NCBI GenBank assembly: GCA_029248825.1
Contig: JAQWIP010000042.1
Coordinates: 1-6,957 of the forward strand
Source: Alphaproteobacteria bacterium
GTDB lineage: Bacteria; Pseudomonadota; Alphaproteobacteria; RS24
DNA: 6,957 bases
Reading direction: 5' to 3'
Shown one piece after another: positions 1-6,086 of this stretch; position 1 is the stretch's first letter; every line of letters begins with the position of its first letter. Position numbers and translations under genes: made by a program. The notes beneath the pieces were generated by a model. It saw nothing but the letters and a program-made list of their open reading frames with translations, was not told the DNA's origin and searched no databases.

Positions 1-1
1 C

Positions 2-445
2 AATAAATCTGGCAATACACTAGAACAGATGGGTGAGGCGTTTCTCGTATCCCACGGTTACGCAAAGTCCCCAAATAGAAATTACGGCATTCACACGGTA
101 GAAAAAAAGCCAGTTTACTTTCGACAGCTAAATATTGGTCAAACAATCTATGACACGAGTTTGAATGTCGATTTCTTTGTCTATTCACCTACAAAGCATA
201 AAAAAGGACTGATCATTGAGTGCAAGTGGCAGCAGTCAGGCGGCTCAATTGACGAAAAATACCTTTACCTAGTGCAAAACCTTTTGAAGACGAAAGAAAC
301 ATCTTTGGTTGTGCTGGATGGCGGCGGTTATAAACCTGGCACGAAGGCATGGCTGAAGGCGCAAGAGGAAAAACATGCGAAACTGTCTGTCCATGATCTT
401 CGGGTTTTGTCCGTTGGGGAAATAACGGCGGTATTTAACTCGTGA
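2..445 (+). CDS. PD-(D/E)XK superfamily nuclease, 5' end beyond window edge
   Basis: Probable DNA-cutting or DNA-processing enzyme of the PD-(D/E)XK fold. Counting from the ATG at 29, Asp48 (VDFF), Glu64-Cys-Lys66 (IIECKW) and Gln68 form the expected core: an acidic residue, then E-x-K on the next strand and a downstream Gln. A second conserved-looking stretch is GGSIDEK at residues 71-77, followed by a helix, a hydrophobic strand (SLVVLDGGG) and a Lys/Trp-rich segment. The frame stays open from the ATG back to base 2 and encodes NKSGNTLEQ. That resembles the N-terminal helix (GN-x-LE) of this family, so the ATG at 29 is probably internal and the gene is cut by the window edge. It is more AT-rich than the purF-side genes and converges on a small minus-strand gene 4 bases away. 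Restriction endonuclease is the leading guess; a repair or phage nuclease is possible. Fold assignment fairly sure, role inferred. Confidence 0.72.
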   Translation, partial: NKSGNTLEQMGEAFLVSHGYAKSPNRNYGIHTVEKKPVYFRQLNIGQTIYDTSLNVDFFVYSPTKHKKGLIIECKWQQSGGSIDEKYLYLVQNLLKTKETSLVVLDGGGYKPGTKAWLKAQEEKHAKLSVHDLRVLSVGEITAVFNS

Positions 446-449
446 TGGG

Positions 450-644
450 TTATGAAATCTTTTGAGCCGCCGCCTTCTTTCCTTCGGAAAACCCCATTTC
501 ATAGGCACAAAATGGGCATTTATGACGATACCAATTTGACCCCTCGTATTTGAGAATTTCTTCGATTTTAGCTTTTAGGTTTCGTCGACTTAGCTCGTTA
601 ACTTTTCCTCGGTGCTTCGGGCACCAGTTTTCGTTTGTAGTCAT
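450..644 (-). CDS. Small Cys/His-rich protein, possible zinc ribbon (64 aa)
   Basis: Function unknown. The 64-residue product has Cys8-P-K-His11 near the N-terminus and Cys43-P-F-Cys46 near the C-terminus, separated by a basic, probably helical stretch (residues 17-33) and by a WYRHK segment just before the second pair. Two C-x2-C/H knuckles about 32 residues apart suit a structural zinc site; His41 is another possible ligand. The start is supported by a clean ribosome-binding site, GAGG five A residues before the ATG. It lies 40 bases downstream of another small Cys-containing gene on the same strand, so the two are likely co-transcribed, and it ends 4 bases from the oppositely directed nuclease. 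The composition is AT-rich like the nuclease, which suggests they belong to one accessory segment. A DNA-binding or regulatory helper is possible, but nothing in the sequence proves it. Confidence 0.72.
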   Translation of the reverse strand: MTTNENWCPKHRGKVNELSRRNLKAKIEEILKYEGSNWYRHKCPFCAYEMGFSEGKKAAAQKIS

Positions 645-649
645 TTTTT

Positions 650-653
650 CCTC
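650..653 (-). promoter_or_regulatory. Ribosome-binding site of the 64-residue gene
   Basis: GAGG on the minus strand is followed by five A residues and the ATG at 644. It lies within a very A/T-rich 40-base spacer (645-684) that separates the two small genes. The clean site supports the view that this short frame is truly translated. Confidence 0.6.
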
Positions 654-684
654 ATTTTTTTATTTTTATTTAATTCGGCAGTAG

Positions 685-882
685 TCACTCATCCTTCCCA
701 CAGTGCACGCAAGCGACGACTTTTTCGTAATATCTCGCGGCGCTTTTCAGCGCCGTGTCTGGGGTGACGTGGCTGCCTAGGTCGATGCGGTCTGGGTCTT
801 GCACCAGCAGGCCGCAGCCTTCTTGATGCACTTCATAGGTGCCGTATTCTAACGGTTTTGGATTGATGTAATAAAATGACAT
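685..882 (-). CDS. Small conserved-looking Cys-motif protein (65 aa)
   Basis: Function unknown. I chose the ATG at 882 because AGAGGA lies at a good distance before it; the ATG at 921 has no such site and would add an unconvincing 13-residue leader. The 65-residue product opens with an aromatic stretch (FYYINPKP), then has EVHQEGC (His19, Cys23), a short LGS turn, a helical AxxxAxxYY segment (residues 44-52) and a terminal Cys58-x2-Cys61. This layout (YYxNPxxxxxGxxEVHxxGC, Arg-x2-LG, then a C-terminal Cys pair) resembles, from memory, a widespread family of small uncharacterised bacterial proteins. Cys23, Cys58, Cys61 and His19 or His60 could form a metal site. It lies 63 bases after the SDR stop and 40 bases before the next small gene, all on one strand, so it could ride on the upstream operon's transcript. 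The start is well supported; the role is not. Confidence 0.7.
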   Translation of the reverse strand: MSFYYINPKPLEYGTYEVHQEGCGLLVQDPDRIDLGSHVTPDTALKSAARYYEKVVACVHCGKDE

Positions 883-888
883 GGCGTT

Positions 889-894
889 TCCTCT
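889..894 (-). promoter_or_regulatory. Ribosome-binding site of the 65-residue gene
   Basis: AGAGGA on the minus strand stands six bases before the ATG at 882. This decides for the shorter start over the upstream in-frame ATG at 921, which lacks a comparable site. Confidence 0.6.
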
Positions 895-945
895 TTTTGT
901 TATTGGAGGAAAGCTTGCCACCCAAAGTCGGCAAAGGCCAGCAGG

Positions 946-1686
946 TTATTTTTGAAAGTCGATAATCTCGCCGGTGCGCGTCTCACTCGGCGACAATAAC
1001 TGCAAGAAAAGCGGCGCCACATCGGCCGGCGTGGGCAAAGTTTCGGGGTCTTCGCCCGGCATGGCTTGCGCGCGCATCGCCGTGCGAATGGGGCCGGGCG
1101 ACAGCAGATTGGCGCGCAAGGCGTCGTTCGCATGTTCGTTCGCCCAAGTTTTCACCAGCGCATCTAAGGCCGCTTTGGTGGTCGCATAGGTTCCCCAAAA
1201 CGGGCGGCATTTATGCGCCGCCCCCGAGGTGTTAAACACCGCGCGCGGCACTTCGGCTTGCAGCAAAAGCGGCTCCATCGCGCGGATGAGGCGCGTATTG
1301 GCCGTCACATTTACCGCCATGGCTTTGTCGAATTCTTTCGGGTCAATGTGCGAGCTGGGCGTCATCGGCCCCAAAACGCCCGCATTGCCAACCAGCATAT
1401 CTAATTTGCCAAAGCGCTCGTTTAAGCTGGCGCCCAATCGGTCGAGCGCGTCGCCATCGGTCACATCCATCGGCACGCCGGTGGCTTCGCCGCCGCTTTT
1501 GGAAATCGTGTCATATAGCTCTTCCAGCGCGCCTTGTGTGCGCGACAGCAGCAAAACATGCGCGCCAGCCGCCGCCAGACTTTGCGCTACCGCCCAGCCA
1601 ATGCCACGCCCTGCGCCCGTCACGAGGGCTAATTTACCTGCGAAATCATGCCCATGCGCGGAGGCGGGCGCCATTGTGTCGGTCAT
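946..1686 (-). CDS. YciK-like short-chain dehydrogenase/reductase
   Basis: NAD(P)-dependent oxidoreductase with a classical SDR Rossmann fold, cytoplasmic, substrate unknown. The 246-residue product has the cofactor motif TGAGRGIG at 23-30, Asp74 in the MDV strand, NAG at 101-103, Asn126, Ser154, Tyr167-x3-Lys171 and PGPIRT at 197-202. The Asn-Ser-Tyr-Lys catalytic tetrad is therefore complete, with the usual 13-residue Ser-Tyr spacing. Arg27 in the glycine loop and Arg49 after the second strand favour NADP(H). The C-terminal segment (WGTYA...TK, RTAMRA, EDP, TPAD, PL) resembles Escherichia coli YciK more than FabG, although FabG-like annotations are common for such proteins. The ATG at 1686 is chosen because AAGG sits six bases upstream, inside the end of purF; only 2 bases separate the genes, suggesting translational coupling. 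The N-terminal dozen residues lie before the fold and may be dispensable. Confidence 0.93.
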   Translation of the reverse strand: MTDTMAPASAHGHDFAGKLALVTGAGRGIGWAVAQSLAAAGAHVLLLSRTQGALEELYDTISKSGGEATGVPMDVTDGDALDRLGASLNERFGKLDMLVGNAGVLGPMTPSSHIDPKEFDKAMAVNVTANTRLIRAMEPLLLQAEVPRAVFNTSGAAHKCRPFWGTYATTKAALDALVKTWANEHANDALRANLLSPGPIRTAMRAQAMPGEDPETLPTPADVAPLFLQLLSPSETRTGEIIDFQK

Positions 1687-1688
1687 GG

Positions 1689-3158
1689 TTAACCTTGTTC
1701 AGAAAGAAGAGAAAGCTGGTGCAAATGGTCGCCGCCGTTTTGGTCGGCAAGGCCGGTCGGATATTCGCCAGTGAAGCAATGGTCGGTAAATTGCGGGCGC
1801 TCGGCGTTGCGGCCATCGGGATAGCCCATGGCTTGATACAGGCCGTCGACGCTTAGGAAGGCCAGACTGTCGGCGCCGATATATTTGCACATGGCATCCA
1901 GCGAATGATTAGCGGCCAGCAGATGCTCTTGGCTCGGCGTATCAATGCCGTAAAAATCGGGGTGCGTGATGGGCGGCGAGGCGATGCGCATATGCACTTC
2001 TGTGGCGCCGGCTTCGCGCATCATTTGTACGATTTTCACCGAAGTCGTGCCGCGCACAATGCTGTCGTCGATGAGGATGACGCGCTTGCCATCGACTTGC
2101 GCGCGATTGGCATTATGTTTCAGCTTCACCGAAAAGGCGCGAATGGATTGCGTCGGCTCAATGAAGGTGCGGCCAACGTAATGATTGCGGATGATGCCCA
2201 GCTCAAACGGAATTTTGGACGCTTCGCCATAGCCAATCGCCGACGGCACGCCGCTGTCTGGCACGGGAATAACCACATCGGCCTCGACGCCGCTTTCCTC
2301 GGCCAGCTTCCGCCCGAAAGCTTTGCGGCAATCGTAAACGCTTTTGCCGTTAATCAGGCTGTCGGGGCGCGAGAAATAAATATATTCGAAAATGCACGGG
2401 CGCGGCTCGATGGGCGGGAAAGGCTTAATGCTCTCAATGCCGCTATCGGTGATAACCACAATCTCGCCGTTCTCGACTTCGCGCACAAAGCTGGCGCCAA
2501 TGATATCCAGCGCGCAAGTCTCGGAGGCCAAAATATAGGCGTCATCCAGCTTGCCAATCACCAAGGGGCGAATGCCCAAGGGGTCGCGCGCGCCGATGAG
2601 TTTTTTATTGGTCAGCACCACCAGCGCATAAGCGCCCTCAATTTGAAATAGCGCATCGGTAAAGCGCGACAGCGTGTTGACCCGCTTGGAGCGCGCCACC
2701 AATTGCAAAATGGTTTCCGTGTCCGATGTAGACTGGAAAATCGAGCCGTTTTTGACCAATTCCTCGCGCAAAGTCAGCGCATTGGTGAGATTGCCATTAT
2801 GGGCAATAGCAAAGCCACCGCCCGTCAGGTCGGCGAAGAGCGGCTGCACATTGCGTAAAATCGTCTCGCCCGTGGTCGAATAGCGCACATGGCCAACTGC
2901 CGAAGGGCCCAAAAGAGTGTCCAAAACGCGCGGCTTGGTGAAATGGTCAGAGACCAGTCCCATGCGGCGTTCGGCGAAGAAATTTTTGCCATCGAAGCTG
3001 ACAATACCCGCCGCCTCTTGGCCGCGATGTTGCAAGGCGTGCAGTCCCAGAGTGGTCAGAGCGGCGGCATCGGGGTGGCCAAAAATTCCAAAAACACCGC
3101 ATTCGTCGCGTAATTTATCGGTTGTCTCGTCATAGTGATATGCGTGTGGGAGCGTCAT
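1689..3158 (-). CDS. purF: Amidophosphoribosyltransferase (PRPP amidotransferase)
   Basis: Catalyses the first committed step of de novo purine synthesis: PRPP plus glutamine gives 5-phosphoribosylamine, glutamate and pyrophosphate. The 489-residue protein has an N-terminal Ntn glutaminase domain (about 20-250) and a phosphoribosyltransferase domain (about 270-460). Catalytic Cys20 follows DE and precedes GVFGI, leaving a 19-residue propeptide as in the Bacillus-type enzyme. Other landmarks are HNGNL at 120-124, RDPLGIRPL at 191-199 and the PRPP loop VILIDDSIVRGTT at 360-372. By eye against B. subtilis PurF, only one of the four 4Fe-4S ligands is kept (Cys255); the second position is Asp401 and the C-terminal C-x2-C pair is missing, so a cluster is unlikely. 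The start overlaps the cvpA stop by one base (TAATG), with AAGGGG upstream. The last 20 or so residues form a polar tail. Purine feedback control is expected from the family; no operator was recognised. Confidence 0.98.
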   Translation of the reverse strand: MTLPHAYHYDETTDKLRDECGVFGIFGHPDAAALTTLGLHALQHRGQEAAGIVSFDGKNFFAERRMGLVSDHFTKPRVLDTLLGPSAVGHVRYSTTGETILRNVQPLFADLTGGGFAIAHNGNLTNALTLREELVKNGSIFQSTSDTETILQLVARSKRVNTLSRFTDALFQIEGAYALVVLTNKKLIGARDPLGIRPLVIGKLDDAYILASETCALDIIGASFVREVENGEIVVITDSGIESIKPFPPIEPRPCIFEYIYFSRPDSLINGKSVYDCRKAFGRKLAEESGVEADVVIPVPDSGVPSAIGYGEASKIPFELGIIRNHYVGRTFIEPTQSIRAFSVKLKHNANRAQVDGKRVILIDDSIVRGTTSVKIVQMMREAGATEVHMRIASPPITHPDFYGIDTPSQEHLLAANHSLDAMCKYIGADSLAFLSVDGLYQAMGYPDGRNAERPQFTDHCFTGEYPTGLADQNGGDHLHQLSLLSEQG

Positions 3159-3853
3159 TACTTGACCCCTTCCGTGTTCCGGATAAGCCGCTCAATATTC
3201 GATCTCTGGCCTTGTTTATAGCCCGTGTCTTGGAAGCTGTCTTGCGTTTCCTCAACAATTTTATCGACCTGTTCTTTTGCCGCATCTAGCAGCACGTCTT
3301 GGCCAAATTCTTGCAAAGCTTCGACGCCATTGGACGAGGAGCTGGCGCCAATATTTATCAGGTTTAGCGGCAAGCGCTCCAGCGGCACCAGTGTCACAAA
3401 GGCTTTACTGCCGGTTTGCAACATCGGGCGCAATTTGGCTTGGGTGATGAAATCGGGGTGTTCGTCTTCGGGAAACACCGCGCTAATGCCCAGATAGGCC
3501 ATGCAAATAATAAAGCCGCCGCGTGCGGCACCAAATAACACGCCCATCGAGCGGTCGAGGGGGCCGAGCGAGCTGCCCTTCATTTGTTTGGCAATCATCG
3601 AGCTGGCGAATGAAAACACAATCAAAGTGGCGAGAAAGGTCACCAACATGGCGCCGCCGTTGACCACCCAATCGATTTTAATGTAATTGGCCAAAACCGG
3701 TTTTAGCGAGGGGCCGAAGAAAATCGCCGCATAGCCCGCCGTCGCCCAGCCCAAGATAGACAAAACCTCTTTGGTAAACCCGCGCATCAAAGACAGCGAT
3801 GCCGAGATGAGCAGCACGCCAATGATCAGGTAATCGAGAGCTAATAAGTCCAT
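3158..3853 (-). CDS. cvpA: CvpA family inner-membrane protein
   Basis: Integral membrane protein of the colicin V production family. In E. coli, CvpA is needed for colicin V production and supports envelope stress tolerance; its biochemical activity is not firmly known. The 231-residue product has four hydrophobic segments, roughly 7-23, 30-48, 63-88 and 102-126, with the family hallmarks RGFTKE at 24-29 and LGPLDRSMGVLFGAARG at 96-112. After the last membrane segment comes an unusually long hydrophilic tail of about 100 residues, rich in Glu, Gln and Lys from 177 onward and perhaps helical. E. coli CvpA is about 160 residues, so the tail is an extension, as often seen in alphaproteobacteria. 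The start has AGGA at a suitable distance. The stop overlaps the purF start by one base, matching the classic cvpA-purF pairing. Confidence 0.95.
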   Translation of the reverse strand: MDLLALDYLIIGVLLISASLSLMRGFTKEVLSILGWATAGYAAIFFGPSLKPVLANYIKIDWVVNGGAMLVTFLATLIVFSFASSMIAKQMKGSSLGPLDRSMGVLFGAARGGFIICMAYLGISAVFPEDEHPDFITQAKLRPMLQTGSKAFVTLVPLERLPLNLINIGASSSSNGVEALQEFGQDVLLDAAKEQVDKIVEETQDSFQDTGYKQGQRSNIERLIRNTEGVK

Positions 3854-3896
3854 AGCAAATTCCTATCATGAGTCGGGTTTGGCGCCCCGATGGCGC

Positions 3897-5288
3897 TTAC
3901 GCTTCGTTCGGGGTGACGCCGAAGGCGGCAATCAGCGCGCCCAAGTCGTCGATTTGTTTTATTTTTACGCCCTTGGGCAATTCGGCATTTCCGGTCTTGG
4001 GCGCATAGGCCAATTTAAAGCCCAGTTTTTCGGCTTCCTTCAGCCGCACGCCGCTTTGCGACACAGGCCGCACAGCCCCCGATAGGCTTATCTCGCCAAA
4101 TACCACACTGTCTTTGGCAATCGGCTTGCCGCTCAGCGACGAAATGAGCGCCGCCGCCACCGCTAAATCGGCGGCAGGTTCGTTAATTCGCATACCGCCT
4201 GCGACATTTAAAAACACATCGCGTCCGGCAAAAGACATGCCGCAGCGCGCTTCCAAAACCGCCAGCACCATCGATAGGCGGTTGTTGTCCCAGCCCACCA
4301 CGGCACGACGCGGCGTCGCCAAAGAAGACGGCGCGGCCAAAGCCTGAATTTCCACCAACAGCGGACGCGTGCCTTCAAGGCCAGCAAACACGGCTGCGCC
4401 TGGCACGTCTTCATCGCGCCCTTCTAGAAATAACGCCGATGGGTTTTGCACTTCCATCAGGCCGGCGCCTTGCATTTCAAATACGCCCATTTCATGGGCG
4501 GGGCCGAAGCGGTTTTTGATGGAGCGCAAAATGCGATATTGGTCGCCGCGATCGCCCTCGAAATAAACTACCGTATCGACCATATGCTCCAACACGCGAG
4601 GCCCCGCGATTTGCCCGTCTTTGGTGACATGGCCTACCAGAATAACCGGCGTATCGGTGCGTTTGGCAAAATGGATAAGCTCTTGGCCTGCCACGCGCAC
4701 TTGGCTGACCGTGCCGGGCGCGGCCTCAATGGCGGGCGACCACATGGTCTGAATGGAATCGATAACCACGAGCGCCAATTTACCTTCTTTTTCCAGCGTC
4801 TTGCAGATGTCCGCCACATTGGTTTCCGAGGCCAGCTCGACGGGCGCATCCGACAGCCCCAGACGGGCGGCGCGCATCCGCAATTGCGCCAAGGCTTCCT
4901 CGCCCGAGATGTAAACCACTTTGGCGTCTTTTTGGGCGCTCTGCTTGCCGATGGCGGCGGCGGCTTGCAGCAATAAAGTCGATTTGCCAATGCCCGGGTC
5001 GCCGCCGATAAGCGTGGCCGAGCCTGGCACTAGACCGCCGCCTAAAACGCGGTCCAGCTCGGCAATGCCAGACGTGCTGCGCTCGGGCTGGTCTTCTTGT
5101 CCGGCCAACGACGACAAGGTGATGGATTGGCCTTTAGTTTTTTTGGCGCCGCGCCCAATGGGCGGCGCGCTGGAGCCTGAGCCTTCGACGATGCAATTCC
5201 ACTCGTTGCAGGCCTCGCATTTGCCCGACCATTTGCTGGTGACATTGCCGCATTTATTGCAGACATATTCGGCGCTGGTGCGAGCCAT
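3897..5288 (-). CDS. radA: DNA repair/recombination protein RadA
   Basis: RecA-like ATPase that promotes branch migration of recombination intermediates and helps process stalled forks. The 463-residue protein shows all three RadA parts in order: an N-terminal C4 zinc finger (Cys10-x2-Cys13, Cys24-x2-Cys27); a RecA-type core with Walker A GGDPGIGKST at 95-104, Walker B LVVIDSIQT at 173-181 and the RadA-specific KNRFG motif at 258-262; and a C-terminal Lon-protease-like domain from about 285 to 455. Length is normal for the family (E. coli RadA is about 460). The ATG follows the mlaF stop codon with no gap, and GGA in the mlaF tail is the only weak ribosome-binding site, so translation is probably coupled. 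A linker rich in Ser, Gly and Lys (34-55) joins the zinc finger to the core. No truncation or missing catalytic residue was seen. Confidence 0.98.
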   Translation of the reverse strand: MARTSAEYVCNKCGNVTSKWSGKCEACNEWNCIVEGSGSSAPPIGRGAKKTKGQSITLSSLAGQEDQPERSTSGIAELDRVLGGGLVPGSATLIGGDPGIGKSTLLLQAAAAIGKQSAQKDAKVVYISGEEALAQLRMRAARLGLSDAPVELASETNVADICKTLEKEGKLALVVIDSIQTMWSPAIEAAPGTVSQVRVAGQELIHFAKRTDTPVILVGHVTKDGQIAGPRVLEHMVDTVVYFEGDRGDQYRILRSIKNRFGPAHEMGVFEMQGAGLMEVQNPSALFLEGRDEDVPGAAVFAGLEGTRPLLVEIQALAAPSSLATPRRAVVGWDNNRLSMVLAVLEARCGMSFAGRDVFLNVAGGMRINEPAADLAVAAALISSLSGKPIAKDSVVFGEISLSGAVRPVSQSGVRLKEAEKLGFKLAYAPKTGNAELPKGVKIKQIDDLGALIAAFGVTPNEA

Positions 5289-6086
5289 CTAGCTATCCAA
5301 CCCCGCCAAGGCGGCTTCGAGTTGCTGGCCTTCCACCTCAATGGGGCCATGGGCGAGGCCATGAATAAATTGATGCAGAAACGGGTCTTCGGAAGCGTCG
5401 AGCGCGGCTTGGTCGCCGTGCCAGATAATCTCGCCTTTATAAAGAAGCGCGGTTTTATCGGCGATGGCGCGCACGCTGGTCATATCGTGGGTGATGGTCA
5501 AAGTGGTGGCGCCCAAATCTTGCACACAATCTTCAATGAGGTGATTGATGACATCGGTCATTATCGGGTCGAGGCCGGTGGTTGGCTCATCGAAGAAAAT
5601 AATCTCGGGGCTAGAGGCAATGGCGCGCGCCAGCCCAACGCGCTTATGCATGCCGCCCGATAAGGCGCCGGGAAATAAATCCAGCAGCTCGTCGCCAAGC
5701 CCCACACGGCGCAAGGCTTGCTTGCCGATTTGGCGGGCTTCGTCTTCGCTCATGCCTTCGTTTTGAATGCCGCGAAAGGCAACATTTTTCCATACGGGGA
5801 GGCTGTCAAACAAAGCGCCATTTTGAAACAACATGCCAATTTGCGCGTCAATGGCGGTGCGTTTCTCGCGCGCCAGCCCAACGGTTTCTTGCCCATCGAT
5901 AACAATCGAGCCGCTATCGGGCGTCAGCAGGCCAAGGATAGATTTCAACATCACCGATTTGCCGCTACCCGAACTGCCGATGACAACCATCGACTGACCT
6001 TTTTCGATATCCAAGGTAAGCCCGCGCAACACTTGTTTGGTGCCAAAAGTTTTATGCACGTGAGCCAGCGATATTTTTTGGGTCAT
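5289..6086 (-). CDS. mlaF: ABC transporter ATP-binding protein, MlaF type
   Basis: ATPase of an MCE-type phospholipid transporter that keeps outer-membrane lipid asymmetry, acting on the cytoplasmic face with the MlaE permease. The 265-residue protein has Walker A GSSGSGKS at 37-44, the Q-loop at Gln88, the signature LSGGM at 142-146 (Met in place of the usual Gln, as typical of MlaF), Walker B IIFFDEP at 162-168, the D-loop GLDP at 171-174 and the H-loop His200. The tail (FLHQFIHGLAHGPI, about 236-249) matches the C-terminal extension of MlaF proteins, which in E. coli helps bind MlaB. The start codon overlaps the mlaE stop in ATGA and has no good ribosome-binding site, so translation is probably coupled to mlaE. 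Neither the substrate-binding MlaD (MCE) protein nor MlaB or MlaC is in the window. Confidence 0.95.
   Translation of the reverse strand: MTQKISLAHVHKTFGTKQVLRGLTLDIEKGQSMVVIGSSGSGKSVMLKSILGLLTPDSGSIVIDGQETVGLAREKRTAIDAQIGMLFQNGALFDSLPVWKNVAFRGIQNEGMSEDEARQIGKQALRRVGLGDELLDLFPGALSGGMHKRVGLARAIASSPEIIFFDEPTTGLDPIMTDVINHLIEDCVQDLGATTLTITHDMTSVRAIADKTALLYKGEIIWHGDQAALDASEDPFLHQFIHGLAHGPIEVEGQQLEAALAGLDS

Noticed and set aside
645..684. A/T-rich spacer resembling a promoter or terminator T-run
   Set aside because: It has A/T tracts but no clear -35/-10 pair with normal spacing and no stem before the tract; only the ribosome-binding site can be supported.
883..921. N-terminal extension of the 65-residue protein to the ATG at 921
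   Set aside because: The upstream ATG has no suitable ribosome-binding site, while the inner ATG at 882 has AGAGGA at good spacing, and the extension overlaps that site.
900..945. Possible terminator after the SDR: CTTTGCC, 10-base loop, GGCAAG on the minus strand
   Set aside because: The stem is only 5-6 pairs with a bulge or mismatch, the loop is long, and no run of T follows, so it does not qualify as an intrinsic terminator.
883..945. Candidate promoter for the small genes (TTGCCG as a -35 box)
   Set aside because: No -10-like hexamer occurs 16-18 bases downstream, so I cannot support a promoter here.
1905..2651. A 248-codon plus-strand open frame opposite purF
   Set aside because: It lies wholly antisense to a clear purF, has no recognisable motif or ribosome-binding site, and its composition is that of a mirrored reading frame. 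Other long plus-strand frames opposite radA, mlaF and the SDR are rejected for the same reason.
3875..3896. GCGCC / GGCGC inverted repeat in the radA-cvpA gap
   Set aside because: A 5-base stem with no following T run in GC-rich sequence is expected by chance and gives no support for a terminator or operator.
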